This document shows positions 1 to 9,620 of a stretch of DNA of 64,000 bases, piece after piece. Positions within the stretch are counted from its first letter, which is position 1, and each line of letters begins with the position of its first letter. The stretch covers positions 2,294,001 to 2,358,000 of the forward strand of contig NC_007954.1 of NCBI RefSeq assembly GCF_000013765.1, read 5' to 3'. This DNA comes from Shewanella denitrificans OS217 (GTDB taxonomy: Bacteria; Pseudomonadota; Gammaproteobacteria; Enterobacterales; Shewanellaceae). The position numbers and the translations under genes are program-made. The notes beneath the pieces are model-generated. The model saw only the letters and a program-made list of their open reading frames with translations, was not told the origin of the DNA and searched no databases.

Positions 1-495
1 AGAGGCGGCATAGTTAGACTGACCCATGTTGCCAGATTTGGCCAAGCTTGAGATATTAACGATAACCCCTTGCTGCGCAGTCTCAATCATGGCGGCCGCC
101 GCTTCGCGGCCACAAAGGAAGCTGCCAGTGAGGTTAACGTTGATAACCGATTGGAACTGCTCCAACGACATGCGCTCAACGACTTTGCCTTCTTTGGCTT
201 TAACCATCAGGCCATCACGTAAAATACCCGCATTGTTGACTAATACGTTTATTTTGCCGAAGTCTTCAACGATAAACTTAAAGCCAGATACCACATCTTC
301 TTCATCAGTAATATCCAGGGCATAGCCTTGAACTTCGGTCTGCTCACCTAGCTCGGCGCAAGCGCGCTCGAGTTTTTCTTGATCCATATCGATAAGCGCC
401 AATTTGGCACCGGCTGCGGCAAAGTTTTGCGCCATCGCAAGGCCTAAGCCCCCTGCACCGCCAGTAATGACGATAACCTTATCTTTTAATTCCAT
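1..495 (-). CDS. SDR-family 3-hydroxyacyl-CoA dehydrogenase-like protein (3' end outside window)
   Basis: Short-chain dehydrogenase/reductase, NAD(P)-dependent, cytosolic. The 165 visible residues begin MELKDKVIVITGG with the Rossmann glycine motif near residues 11-19, NNAG at 87-90, and stop at NYAAS, which holds the probable catalytic Tyr, so the C-terminal part lies beyond the window. It is the last visible gene of the minus-strand branched-chain acyl-CoA operon, 42 bases after mmsB. The context suggests a 3-hydroxy-2-methylbutyryl-CoA or 3-hydroxyacyl-CoA dehydrogenase (isoleucine branch). A FabG-type ketoreductase is possible from sequence alone. Confidence 0.85.
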   Translation of the reverse strand, partial: MELKDKVIVITGGAGGLGLAMAQNFAAAGAKLALIDMDQEKLERACAELGEQTEVQGYALDITDEEDVVSGFKFIVEDFGKINVLVNNAGILRDGLMVKAKEGKVVERMSLEQFQSVINVNLTGSFLCGREAAAAMIETAQQGVIVNISSLAKSGNMGQSNYAAS

Positions 496-537
496 CGGGT
501 GTTCCTTTCACTGTGCACTTATTTAATACCAAAGGTA

Positions 538-1458
538 TTACTTATTTTTATTGGCAAATTGTTCAAATATGCTCGAGAAGTCCAGTTTACCATGACCTTG
601 GCGAGCATGGTTAACGTACAAGCTGCGGGCTAATGCTCCCATAGGGGTGCTTGAATTTGATGCCAGCGCCGCCTCTTGAGATAACCCTAAGTCTTTCACC
701 ATTAAATCGACCATAAAGCCGCCTTGATAGGCTTTAGAGGAAGGGACATTGTCCATCACATTGGGGCATGGGTTGTATTTCTCTAAGGTCCAGTTGCCGC
801 CACTGCTGACTTTCATGATGTCAGACAAGACTTTAGGGTCAAGACCATTGTCTATACCCATCTGCAGGGACTCACTGGTGCCCACCATTAACACTGACAG
901 CAGCATGTTATTACAAATCTTAGCGATTTGACCAGCACCTACGTCACCTGCGTGGAAAATATTGCCGCCCATGATCCCAAGCACTTCTTGGGCCATGGCA
1001 TAAGCCTTGTCACTGCCACCACAGATAAAGGTCAAGCTGCCTGCTGCCGCACCTGCGGTGCCGCCAGAAACCGGCGCATCGATAAACTCAAGCCCTTTGG
1101 CTTTTGCGGCTTGTCCCACAAGCTGGGCACTGGCTGCATCTATGGTTGAGGAGTCAATCAGCAAACAGTGGCTCGCCACCACATCCAATAAGCCCTGCTG
1201 ATCGGCTTGTGCATTGCCTAAATATAGGCCTCGCACATGCTTGCCTGCTGGCAACATGGTTATCACGACATCGGCGTTAGCTGCCGCCTCATTGGCAGAA
1301 GCGGCGCTATTGGCACCTAGCTTAACCAGTTCGGCGACGGCTTGGGGCATAAGATCGAACACTGTCACCTTAAGGCCCGCTTTGACTAAATTGGCTGCCA
1401 TCGGGCCGCCCATGTTTCCTAAACCAATGAATGCAACCTGAGTGATAGTTTGAGTCAT
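538..1458 (-). CDS. mmsB: 3-hydroxyisobutyrate dehydrogenase
   Basis: Oxidises 3-hydroxyisobutyrate to methylmalonate semialdehyde with NAD+ in valine degradation. 306 aa, normal for the family. The N-terminus AFIGLGNMGGPMAANL is the GxGxMG dinucleotide fold; DAPVSGGTAGA near residue 127 is the substrate loop; GAGQIAKICNNM contains the conserved catalytic Lys. It follows the hydroxyisobutyryl-CoA hydrolase gene on the same strand, so enzymes for consecutive steps sit side by side. Start at MTQTITQ. Confidence 0.95.
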   Translation of the reverse strand: MTQTITQVAFIGLGNMGGPMAANLVKAGLKVTVFDLMPQAVAELVKLGANSAASANEAAANADVVITMLPAGKHVRGLYLGNAQADQQGLLDVVASHCLLIDSSTIDAASAQLVGQAAKAKGLEFIDAPVSGGTAGAAAGSLTFICGGSDKAYAMAQEVLGIMGGNIFHAGDVGAGQIAKICNNMLLSVLMVGTSESLQMGIDNGLDPKVLSDIMKVSSGGNWTLEKYNPCPNVMDNVPSSKAYQGGFMVDLMVKDLGLSQEAALASNSSTPMGALARSLYVNHARQGHGKLDFSSIFEQFANKNK

Positions 1459-1522
1459 AGTGTTAATCCTTTAATTATTCTTGAACAATGTACGCTTAAG
1501 CATGAGCAGCAAACGCCTGCTG

Positions 1523-2647
1523 TTACAAGCCGTTTAAGGGGTGTTCATTCTCAGGCCAAGGCGAATTGAGTAACGCCTTAACCTTGGCGCTATCCACTTG
1601 ATTAAGCTCGCTAAACATCCACTTTGGGTTTCTGTCTTTATCAATCAACAAGGCCCTAACGCCTTCACAGAAGTCACCGATGGCGCAGCAATTGACGCTT
1701 ATTCCAAGCTCCCATTGAAAACACTGCACTAGGCTCATCTCTGTGCCCAGTTTTGCCTGCTCATCAATCAAGGTCCAACTTAAAGGACTGCCTGCCAAGG
1801 CGGTTTTTTGGGCTCGAGCTAACCATTCAAACTCAGCGTCGTTAATATCTAGGCCGCAAAGCTTGCGATGAACCTCATCGATGGTACCTGTCATTAATTC
1901 ATCGATTAAGCCTTGCTCTTTAGCCAATAGACTCTGGCCAAGGGGCACATCAACTTGAGTTTCAAGGCGGTTCAATAATGCTGTTAGCGCTTGGTGATTG
2001 GCGTTAATATCATCAGACCAAGTGATTTCGGCCATGGCATCAAGCAAACGCTCGCTGTCTTGGCTGTTAACATAAAAGTTACCTAGGCCGACAAAGTGTG
2101 CATCGGCGGCATTCATGTTATAGGCGGTTAACCCAAGGAATTTGCCGATTTTACCCGGCATACGATTAAGGAAATAACTGCCGCCCACATCGGGATATAA
2201 ACCTATGGTGACCTCAGGCATGGCAATACGGCTACGCTCTGTGAGCACCCTATGACTGGCGCCTGCCATCAAGCCTAAACCGCCGCCCATGACTATGCCA
2301 TCGGCCCAGACTAGCACTGGCTTACCGAAACTGTGCAGTAGGTAGTCCAGCTGATATTCCTGAGTAAAAAACTCACAGGCTTGAGTGGTCATCTGCCCTG
2401 GATTCTCGATGGAAGCCTGATAAATTGCCCGCACATCACCGCCCGCGCAGAAAGCTTTTTCGCCACTGCCTTCAAGCATCACACAAGCCACATTGTCATC
2501 GCTCTGCCACTTTTTAAGCTGAGCGTTCATGGCTTGCACCATGTCTATATTCAAGGCATTGAGGGCTTTTTCGACGTTTAGAGTGACAACGCCGATAGAT
2601 TTACCCGAGACAGTGCCTAAGATCTGAAATACCACATCCTGAGTCAT
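1523..2647 (-). CDS. 3-hydroxyisobutyryl-CoA hydrolase (crotonase superfamily)
   Basis: Hydrolyses 3-hydroxyisobutyryl-CoA to free 3-hydroxyisobutyrate, preventing build-up of reactive methacrylyl-CoA in valine catabolism. 374 aa, the long crotonase type. FCAGGDVRAIY is the first oxyanion-hole loop, GGGLGLMAGASHRV the second, and IAMPEVTIGLYPDVGG carries the acidic residues typical of HIBCH rather than hydratases. Start chosen at MTQDVVFQ: its ATG overlaps the upstream TAA by one base and is preceded by GGAAGA at good spacing. The ATG 15 bases upstream (2662) is part of that ribosome-binding sequence. Confidence 0.9.
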   Translation of the reverse strand: MTQDVVFQILGTVSGKSIGVVTLNVEKALNALNIDMVQAMNAQLKKWQSDDNVACVMLEGSGEKAFCAGGDVRAIYQASIENPGQMTTQACEFFTQEYQLDYLLHSFGKPVLVWADGIVMGGGLGLMAGASHRVLTERSRIAMPEVTIGLYPDVGGSYFLNRMPGKIGKFLGLTAYNMNAADAHFVGLGNFYVNSQDSERLLDAMAEITWSDDINANHQALTALLNRLETQVDVPLGQSLLAKEQGLIDELMTGTIDEVHRKLCGLDINDAEFEWLARAQKTALAGSPLSWTLIDEQAKLGTEMSLVQCFQWELGISVNCCAIGDFCEGVRALLIDKDRNPKWMFSELNQVDSAKVKALLNSPWPENEHPLNGL

Positions 2648-3429
2648 TAGCGATTCTTCCATTGTGGGCTGCGTTTCTCTAAGAAAGCGTTAACGCCTTC
2701 CCCTTGATCTTCGGTGTCAAACAAACCGATAAATAGCTCGCGCTCCAGTGGCAGCGCGTGGCTGCGGGGCATAGTGCGGCCCGCTTGAATCAGGGTTTTA
2801 CACACGGCAACGCTGCTTGGGCTCTGTTTGGCAACTTTGGCCGCTAAGGCGATGGCCGCCGATAGACTCTGGCCTTGCTCAACCACTTCTTCCACTAGAC
2901 CAATTTTCTCCGCTTTTGCGGCATCGATACGCTCACCACACAAGATCATGCGCTTAGCCCAGCCCTCACCCACTAAGGCGGTGAGGTTTTGCGTACCGCC
3001 AGCACATGGCAATAATCCCACGGTCGCCTCTGGCAGTGCCATTTGAGCTTGAGTCTCAGCGATACGGATATCACAAGCCAAGGCCACTTCTAAGCCGCCG
3101 CCCATGGCATAGCCATTGATAGCGGCAATAGAGACACCACGAAACGCACTTAAGGCTTCAAAGGCTTCACCAAAATGTTTCGCCATGGTGGCGGCGTTGC
3201 CTTTGTCACCATCGGCAAATAACTTTAGATCGGCGCCGGCTGAGAAAAACTTCTCCCCTTCACCGGTCAAGACTAAGGCGTAGATCTCGCTATTGGCATT
3301 CAGCTCCAGCACTTTGGCTTTCAGTGCTTGTAGGCTTTGGGCCGTCCACGTATTGGCCGGCGGATTACTCATGGTCAAAATGGCCGTGTGGCCTTCGATA
3401 CGCTCAATTAAATTTGTCTGCTGTGTCAT
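2647..3429 (-). CDS. Enoyl-CoA hydratase
   Basis: Crotonase-fold hydratase of 260 aa, expected to hydrate methacrylyl-CoA or tiglyl-CoA in the valine/isoleucine pathway. FFSAGADLKLFADGD forms the first oxyanion loop and YAMGGGLEVALACDIRIA the second; MALPEATVGLLPCAGG contains the catalytic Glu region. Its stop codon overlaps the start of the hydrolase gene by one base, indicating translational coupling. Short-chain specificity is inferred from the operon rather than from residues. Confidence 0.9.
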   Translation of the reverse strand: MTQQTNLIERIEGHTAILTMSNPPANTWTAQSLQALKAKVLELNANSEIYALVLTGEGEKFFSAGADLKLFADGDKGNAATMAKHFGEAFEALSAFRGVSIAAINGYAMGGGLEVALACDIRIAETQAQMALPEATVGLLPCAGGTQNLTALVGEGWAKRMILCGERIDAAKAEKIGLVEEVVEQGQSLSAAIALAAKVAKQSPSSVAVCKTLIQAGRTMPRSHALPLERELFIGLFDTEDQGEGVNAFLEKRSPQWKNR

Positions 3430-3520
3430 CTTGGGATCCTTTGCTGTGACTTATCTCGCCATGGCATTACATCTTTTAGACGCAATGCCCATGGCTGTGT
3501 CATTTACAGTATCGCGTTGG

Positions 3521-4678
3521 TTACAGTATGGCGTTGGCGTTTTCAGCTAATAAACGGCGGGCAATAATTAGACGCATTATTTCATTGGTGCCCTCTAAAA
3601 TCTGATGCACCCGCACATCACGGAAATGGCGCTCTAGGGGATACTCACGAATATATCCGTAGCCGCCGTGAATTTGCAGCGCACTGTCACAGACGCTAAA
3701 GCCTATGTCGGTGGCAAAGCGTTTTGCCATGGCGCAATAGGCGGTGGCTTCGGGATCTTGGTTATCCAATTTAAAGGCCGCAAGGCGCACCATTTGACGA
3801 GCGGCAACCAGTTCAGTTGCCATGTCCGCAAGCTTAAATTGCAGTGCTTGAAAGGCAGCTAAGGGTTTACCAAACTGTTTACGCTCATTCATGTATTGGG
3901 TCGCACGCTCAAGCGCGGCTTGGGCCGTGCCAACCGAGCAAGTGGCGATATTGATGCGACCGCCATCTAAGCCCTTCATGGCGAAGGTAAAGCCTTGGCC
4001 TTCTTCACCGAGTAAATGATCCACTGGTACGCGAACGTTATCGAAGGTAATTTGACGAGTTGGCTGAGCGTTCCAGCCCATTTTATCTTCGGCCTTGCCG
4101 TAGATGATGCCATCAAGGTCGGCAGGCACTGCAATGGCAGAAATGCCTTTAGCGCCCGCTTCACCTGTACGGCACATCACCACCAACATTTCGGTGGCGC
4201 CAGCGCCTGAGATAAACACTTTTGAGCCATTAAGCACATAATGCTCGCCATCACGCACTGCTTTGGTTTGTAAAGAGGCGGCATCACTGCCAGCACCTGG
4301 CTCAGTTAAGCAATAAGAGGCCAACAGCTGACCTGTGGTTAAGCCTTCAGACCACGTCTTACGCAGGGCCGGTGTGCCCCAAGTGGTGATCATCCAGGTG
4401 GCCATATTATGTATGGTCAGCATGGCGGTGGTTGCGGTGCAACCTTTTGATAATTCTTCAAATATAATCGATGAATCAAGACGAGACAGGCCCATGCCGC
4501 CTTCAGATTCTGGGGAATAGAGTGAGCAAAAACCTAACTCGCCGGCTTTTTGGATAACATCTTTGGGGAAATGATGTTCTTCATCCCATTTTGCTGCAAA
4601 CGGGGCTAATTCATCAGTGGCAAATTGTCTGGCAAGTTCGGCAAATTGGCGCTGATCGTCATTAAAATTAAAATCCAT
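3521..4678 (-). CDS. Acyl-CoA dehydrogenase (probable isobutyryl-/2-methylbutyryl-CoA dehydrogenase)
   Basis: FAD enzyme that dehydrogenates short branched acyl-CoAs and passes electrons to ETF. 385 aa from MDFNFNDDQRQFAELAR. YCLTEPGAGSDAASLQT is the FAD/substrate loop; QIHGGYGYIREYPLERHFRD and the following EGTNEIMR contain the signature and probable catalytic Glu. Start chosen at 4678 because AAGGAG lies nine bases upstream; an in-frame ATG at 4717 would add 13 residues without a ribosome site. Position between mmsA and the hydratase supports a valine/isoleucine role. Confidence 0.92.
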   Translation of the reverse strand: MDFNFNDDQRQFAELARQFATDELAPFAAKWDEEHHFPKDVIQKAGELGFCSLYSPESEGGMGLSRLDSSIIFEELSKGCTATTAMLTIHNMATWMITTWGTPALRKTWSEGLTTGQLLASYCLTEPGAGSDAASLQTKAVRDGEHYVLNGSKVFISGAGATEMLVVMCRTGEAGAKGISAIAVPADLDGIIYGKAEDKMGWNAQPTRQITFDNVRVPVDHLLGEEGQGFTFAMKGLDGGRINIATCSVGTAQAALERATQYMNERKQFGKPLAAFQALQFKLADMATELVAARQMVRLAAFKLDNQDPEATAYCAMAKRFATDIGFSVCDSALQIHGGYGYIREYPLERHFRDVRVHQILEGTNEIMRLIIARRLLAENANAIL

Positions 4679-4805
4679 CGGTGGACTCCTTAATGGATAA
4701 CCTGACTCTTGGGTCATTTGGTATTCATTGATGGCCAGTGAGGCCTAGATAATTGCAAAGCCCTAGACACAATAATGAGTCTAGGGCCGCAAGATGACAC
4801 TGTGA

Positions 4806-6311
4806 TTACTTAAGGTTGATGCTCATGTTCGGACCCGTGACCGCATCGGTTTCAAACCAACGTGAGGTGATGGTCTTAGTTTCAGTGTAGAAACGCACGC
4901 CTTGCTTACCGTAGGCATGTTGATCGCCGAAGAAACTGCCCTTCCAACCTGTGAATGAGAAGAAAGGTAATGGCACAGGAATAGGCACGTTTATGCCCAC
5001 TTGGCCGACTTCAATTTCATGCTGATACTTACGCGCAGCGCCGCCACTGGCGGTAAAGATTGAGGTGCCGTTACCGTAAGGGCTGTTATTGACTAACTCG
5101 ATGGCGTCATCCAAGCTTTCGGCTTCCATACAGCACAGTACTGGGCCAAATATCTCTTCCTTGTAAATGCTCATGTCTGTGGTGACTTTATCGAACATGG
5201 TTGGGCCAATCCAGTTGCCTGACTCATAGCCTTCAACGGTGAAGTCGCTGCCATCGAGTAAACATTCTGCACCTTCGGCTTTACCTTGAGCAATCAAGTT
5301 AAGCACTCGCTGTTTTGCAGCCGGGCTTATTACAGGGCCGTAAGCGGCATTTTCATCGTTCCACAGACCCGGACGCACTTTGGCTATGGCTTCTTTAAGT
5401 TCTGGGATCCACTCTTTAGCGGCGCCAACAAAGACGGCAACCGAAATCGCCATACAGCGTTGACCGGCGGCGCCTACTGAAGCGCCCACTAGGTTGTTGA
5501 TCACGTGCTGCTTGCTGGCATCTGGCATGATAACGCAATGGTTTTTTGCACCAGCGAAGGCTTGAACACGCTTTAAATTATCTGTACCTGTCTTGTAAAT
5601 GTATTGACCCACGCCTACTGAGCCCACGAATGAAATGGCCTTGATTGCAGGGTCGCGCAATAGAATATCGACAGCCGTTTTGTCACCGTGAATAAGCTGT
5701 AGCACGCCCTTAGGTGCGCCCGCTTCGACAAACAGCTCAACTAAGCGCTGGGGCGTCATGGGATCTTGCTCTGACGGCTTAAGAATGAAGGTGTTACCGC
5801 ATGCGATTGATAACGGGAACATCCATAATGGGATCATGGCTGGGAAGTTAAACGGGGTAATACCGGCGCACACACCTAATGGTTGGGTGTAGCTGTAGGT
5901 ATCGATATTGCGCGCCACGTTTTCAACGGTTTCTCCCATCATCAGTGAGGCAATATTGCATGCATGCTCCGCCACTTCTATGCCGCGCCACACATCGCCT
6001 TTAGCATCTTCGAAGGTTTTACCTGTCTCGTGTGCCAATATGGTCGCGAGCTCGTCATGGTGTTCTTTTAACAAATGCTGGTAGCGCAACATGACACGGG
6101 CACGCTCAGACACTGGCACTTCTTTCCAGGTTTTAAAGGCTTCTTTGGCGCTGCTAATGGCCATTTCCACTTCTTCTGTGGTAGCGCTATTGATATGAGC
6201 GATAACCGAGTTGTTGGCCGGGTTAGTCACAGGGATAACTGAGGTGCCTGAGCCTGTGGTGAACTCGCCATTGATGTAATGCTTAACTTGTGTGATTTGT
6301 GCTGTTGTCAT
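4806..6311 (-). CDS. mmsA: Methylmalonate-semialdehyde dehydrogenase (CoA-acylating)
   Basis: Converts methylmalonate semialdehyde to propionyl-CoA with NAD+ and CoA, ending valine degradation. 501 aa, aldehyde-dehydrogenase fold. GVCAGITPFNFPAMIPLWMF and ILKPSEQDP are the cofactor region; GAAGQRCMAISVAVFVG carries the catalytic Cys. It lacks the general-base Glu of hydrolytic ALDHs, as expected for MmsA. Start placed at MTTAQITQ (6311), with AAGGAT about eight bases upstream; ATG 6344 lacks such a site. A 209-base gap separates it from the thiolase gene upstream. Confidence 0.95.
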   Translation of the reverse strand: MTTAQITQVKHYINGEFTTGSGTSVIPVTNPANNSVIAHINSATTEEVEMAISSAKEAFKTWKEVPVSERARVMLRYQHLLKEHHDELATILAHETGKTFEDAKGDVWRGIEVAEHACNIASLMMGETVENVARNIDTYSYTQPLGVCAGITPFNFPAMIPLWMFPLSIACGNTFILKPSEQDPMTPQRLVELFVEAGAPKGVLQLIHGDKTAVDILLRDPAIKAISFVGSVGVGQYIYKTGTDNLKRVQAFAGAKNHCVIMPDASKQHVINNLVGASVGAAGQRCMAISVAVFVGAAKEWIPELKEAIAKVRPGLWNDENAAYGPVISPAAKQRVLNLIAQGKAEGAECLLDGSDFTVEGYESGNWIGPTMFDKVTTDMSIYKEEIFGPVLCCMEAESLDDAIELVNNSPYGNGTSIFTASGGAARKYQHEIEVGQVGINVPIPVPLPFFSFTGWKGSFFGDQHAYGKQGVRFYTETKTITSRWFETDAVTGPNMSINLK

Positions 6312-6520
6312 GTGCATATCCTTGAACTTGTCAGCGTCTTTCATTCGCAGGGCATAGCGCCACGACGAATATTGAGGGTTAGCACGGGTGAACTTTTTTA
6401 TTGTGAGTGGCTAAACATTTGTCACTCGCCCTACCCGTGTACTTGTCTTGTTTTCTATGTATTGCTTAATCTGTTTCGCTTAACCTGTTTTGCTTTGCGT
6501 GAGGCAAGATTGCCCCAGCA

Positions 6521-7711
6521 TTAAACTTCAATGGCCATGGCCGTGGCTTCACCGCCACCTATGCATAATGATGCCACGCCGCGCTTAAGGCCGCGGGCTT
6601 TCAATGCATAAATCAAGGTAACCAACAGGCGCGAGCCTGAGCAGCCAATAGGGTGACCTAAGGCGCAGGCGCCGCCATTGACGTTAACCTTGTTGGCATC
6701 TAAACCCAGTTCAGAAATGGCTAACATGGTCACCATGGCAAAGGCTTCGTTGATTTCAAATAAATCCACTTCATCCTTGTTCCAGTTCACTTTATCCAGC
6801 AACTTGTTCATGGCCCCCACGGGCGCTGTGGTAAATAACGACGGCTCTTGGGCGTGAGTACTGTGGCCTTTAATGGTCGCCATCACCTCAAGACCTAAAC
6901 TGCTGGCTTTCTCCCTTGTCATTAACATTAACGCCGCGGCGCCATCTGAAATTGAGCTCGAATTAGCGGCGGTAATAGTGCCGTCTTTGGTGAAGGCTGG
7001 GCGCAGTGTCGGGATTTTTTCTGGACGTGCGTTACCTGGCTGTTCATCGGTATCTATGGTGATATCACCGCGGCGATCGCTCACGGTTACTGGGGTAATT
7101 TCCGCTTTAAAGGCACCTGAATTGATGGCGGCATTGGCTTTTTCTAATGAACTTAGGGCAAAACCATCCATTTGCTCACGGCTCAGGTTAAAGTCATCGG
7201 CGGTTTTTTGGGCGAATGTGCCCATAGCGCCGCCTGTGTAGGCATCTTCTAAGCCATCTAAAAACATGTGGTCCATGACTTTGCCGTGGCCCATGCGCAT
7301 GCCAGAGCGGGCTTTATCAAGCAAGTATGGTGCTTGACTCATGCTTTCCATGCCACCTGCAATCACCACTTCACTGCTACCGGCCTTGATTAAATCGTGG
7401 GCTAACATCACAGTTTTCATGCCTGAACCACAGACCTTGTTCACTGTGGTGGCGCCGACACTTAAAGGTAAGCCTGCACCTAAGGTTGCTTGACGCGCAG
7501 GCGCTTGGCCAAGGCCAGCTGGCAACACACAGCCCATCAGTACTTCGTTAACAGCACTGGCGGCAATCCCTGTTTGTTCCAATAAGTCTTTAATGGCAGT
7601 GGCCGCTAATACAGGAGATGCCACGCCGCTTAAGGCGCCTTGAAAGCCGCCCATAGGGGTGCGCTTAGCTGCAACAATAACGATATCTTGGTTTGATTGG
7701 ACTGAACTCAT
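6521..7711 (-). CDS. Acetyl-CoA acetyltransferase (thiolase)
   Basis: Thiolytic or condensing acyl-CoA C-acetyltransferase, 396 aa. NKVCGSGMKTVMLAH includes the nucleophilic Cys, NEAFAMVTM the NEAF loop, and GGACALGHPIGCSGSR the His and second Cys. Start set at MSSVQSNQD: GGAGAAATT directly precedes the ATG at 7711, whereas ATG 7765 would add 18 unlikely residues. First gene of the minus-strand acyl-CoA operon; in this context it probably cleaves 2-methylacetoacetyl-CoA or acetoacetyl-CoA. Confidence 0.93.
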   Translation of the reverse strand: MSSVQSNQDIVIVAAKRTPMGGFQGALSGVASPVLAATAIKDLLEQTGIAASAVNEVLMGCVLPAGLGQAPARQATLGAGLPLSVGATTVNKVCGSGMKTVMLAHDLIKAGSSEVVIAGGMESMSQAPYLLDKARSGMRMGHGKVMDHMFLDGLEDAYTGGAMGTFAQKTADDFNLSREQMDGFALSSLEKANAAINSGAFKAEITPVTVSDRRGDITIDTDEQPGNARPEKIPTLRPAFTKDGTITAANSSSISDGAAALMLMTREKASSLGLEVMATIKGHSTHAQEPSLFTTAPVGAMNKLLDKVNWNKDEVDLFEINEAFAMVTMLAISELGLDANKVNVNGGACALGHPIGCSGSRLLVTLIYALKARGLKRGVASLCIGGGEATAMAIEV

Positions 7712-7791
7712 AATTTCTCCGCGTTTAGCTGAATAGATCCTTGGGGGATCCACACTGTGACTCAAAATTAGTCTATAACACCACTCTGACG

Positions 7792-7807
7792 TTTACGCTA
7801 ACGTAAA
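7792..7807 (-). promoter_or_regulatory. LiuR-like operator palindrome
   Basis: TTTACGCTAACGTAAA has perfect six-base arms around CTAA, 81 bases upstream of the thiolase start. MerR-family LiuR regulators of branched-chain catabolism in Shewanella and relatives are reported to bind palindromes of this TTTACG-type. Assignment rests on resemblance and position; no regulator gene is in the window. Confidence 0.55.
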
Positions 7808-7884
7808 GCAAGTGCAAATAGTCAAACTTTAGGCAAACTCAAGATAATTATTGTCACTGAAGATTTACACAAAGATTAAGCCAA

Positions 7885-7910
7885 TAAAAAAGCGCCACTT
7901 AAGGGCGCTT
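7885..7910 (-). terminator. Rho-independent terminator of the Cys-rich secreted protein gene
   Basis: On the minus strand AGCGCC pairs with GGCGCT around a seven-base loop and is followed by a T run. It lies about 45 bases past the stop codon at 7954. Confidence 0.8.
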
Positions 7911-7953
7911 CTTTGGCACTATTGAGGGGGATATTTACTCAATGGGCTTGCCA

Positions 7954-8460
7954 TTATTGACATACGCACATGGCAGACTGCTCACAAGGGGGCGCGGGGG
8001 CGATTTCGCATTGTCCCGCTTGCTTTCCTTCTGCCACGCACCAAGCGTTACAATCGAAGGTATCTGGATGACCTGTGTCATTGCCATGGGCGTGAACGAT
8101 ATCAGCCCCTGGGTTGGACTCCACTAATAAGCCATTCTCGAGACAGGCTTCGCCGAACATACGTCCATTGGGCTCACCTTGTTCATTGGTGCCTAAATGA
8201 CACCCAGCCACACCTGGCGCAATACCGTCTGTGTCCTTCCACCAAGTCTTCTTATCTTGTTGCCAATCACTGGGCTTAAATGAAAAGGTGCCTTTAGCCC
8301 CCGCCATGTCCTTAGCGCCTGATGAAGCTTGACTGGTGTCAGCATGAGCAAAGCTTGAAATACTCAAAAAACAACTGAGCATTAATAGGCGGGATAGCAT
8401 TGCCTTTGATCTTGTTACCCACTTCATTTTTTGCCTATCTTTTGGCAGCAAATTTTCCAT
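7954..8460 (-). CDS. Secreted cysteine-rich hypothetical protein
   Basis: 168 aa, family not recognised. Residues ~20-41 form a signal peptide (LSRLLMLSCFLSISSFAHA before DTSQ), so it is exported. The mature part has several Cys, notably GCHLGTNEQG, GEACLENG, FDCNAWCVAEG and a C-terminal PPCEQSAMCVCQ, suggesting disulfides or metal binding. NPGADIVHAHGNDTGHPD is His/Asp rich. The start at 8460 has AAGGAC seven bases upstream; an internal ATG at 8427 would shorten the N-region. It is monocistronic with its own terminator. Confidence 0.75.
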   Translation of the reverse strand: MENLLPKDRQKMKWVTRSKAMLSRLLMLSCFLSISSFAHADTSQASSGAKDMAGAKGTFSFKPSDWQQDKKTWWKDTDGIAPGVAGCHLGTNEQGEPNGRMFGEACLENGLLVESNPGADIVHAHGNDTGHPDTFDCNAWCVAEGKQAGQCEIAPAPPCEQSAMCVCQ

Positions 8461-8606
8461 GTTAAAGTCCTTGTGTTAGTCACTCATTGCTTAGCGTTTT
8501 TAATACTCAGTTTCTCATTGCTAGAGAACAGTAGTTAAGAGTGATAAATCATAGATTAAAAACCAGCCAAGGAAATTAATTACTGCAAAAAAGAGTGTGA
8601 GTGTTA

Positions 8607-9620
8607 TCAGTCGAGGGCTATGCTGGCCATCATCACCTTAGCCGACGCGATACGCTGCTTATCTGCAATGGCTAACTGGCGCTGCGAATTATTGAGTAAC
8701 AGGCTGCTGGCATTGGCCTTAGGGGCGTCCTCTGGCCAAACAAATGTATTCAATAGCACTTCAACCCCAGCGGGATCGTTACAGACCAAGATCATGTCGC
8801 AGCCTGCATTTAATGCAGCGCTAGCGCGGCCCAGATAATCACCGGCAAAATGGGCACCTTTCATGCCTAAATCATCGGAGAAAATCACCCCGTTGAAATT
8901 AAGCTCGCCGCGAAGCACCTGTTGTAACCAGTATGATGAGAAGCCTGCAGGGTTAGGGTCAACCTGGGCATAGACCACATGGGCGGGCATCACACCCGCC
9001 AGCATTCCAGCGTTAATAAGTTGAGAGAACGGCCGCATATCATGTGAAAATATTTCATCCTTAGTGCGATTATCTACTGGCATGGCAATGTGTGAGTCAG
9101 CGGCGACACTGCCGTGACCTGGAAAATGTTTACCCACGCCGGCCATACCCGCTTGATTCATGCCATGAATAAATTCGCTAGCTAATATAGATATTTCCTC
9201 AGGGGCTGGACTGAAGCTGCGTTTTCCTATGACTTGGCTAATGCCGTTAACATCTAACACTGGGGCAAAACTTAAGTCGATATCGCATTCCAGTAGCTCT
9301 ATGGCCATTAAGAAACCTGCTTCTTTAGCCCAGCGTTTCGCTAAACTCATATCGCCTTTAGCGCTGGGTAGAATATCCCCCATGGCAGGAATGGCACTAA
9401 AGCCGTCTCGAAAACGCTGCACCCTGCCGCCTTCATGATCGACAGCGATAAGCAGTTCTGGCCGAATGGCACGGACTTGCTGCACTAACTCGATAAGCTG
9501 CGCTTTATTAGCAAAATTACGAGTAAACAGAATAATACCGCCTACCATCGGGTGGGCTAATAAGTTTGACTCATGCTCGCTAACACTTAGCCCTTGCAAA
9601 TCCATCATCAAATAACTCAT
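8607..9620 (-). CDS. nagZ: Beta-N-acetylhexosaminidase
   Basis: Cytosolic glycoside hydrolase family 3 enzyme that removes GlcNAc from 1,6-anhydro-muropeptides during cell-wall recycling. 337 aa. VDHEGGRVQRF binds substrate; KHFPGHGSVAADSHIAMP is the NagZ signature with the flexible His/Asp catalytic loop; FSDDLGMKGA contains the nucleophilic Asp. Full-length compared with the family. It is transcribed away from sdaA. Confidence 0.95.
   Translation of the reverse strand: MSYLMMDLQGLSVSEHESNLLAHPMVGGIILFTRNFANKAQLIELVQQVRAIRPELLIAVDHEGGRVQRFRDGFSAIPAMGDILPSAKGDMSLAKRWAKEAGFLMAIELLECDIDLSFAPVLDVNGISQVIGKRSFSPAPEEISILASEFIHGMNQAGMAGVGKHFPGHGSVAADSHIAMPVDNRTKDEIFSHDMRPFSQLINAGMLAGVMPAHVVYAQVDPNPAGFSSYWLQQVLRGELNFNGVIFSDDLGMKGAHFAGDYLGRASAALNAGCDMILVCNDPAGVEVLLNTFVWPEDAPKANASSLLLNNSQRQLAIADKQRIASAKVMMASIALD

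Noticed and set aside
749..1441. Plus-strand open frames across mmsB
   Set aside because: Shadow frames of a well-supported gene, with no motifs or ribosome sites; the same applies across gyrA, nagZ, pgm and others.
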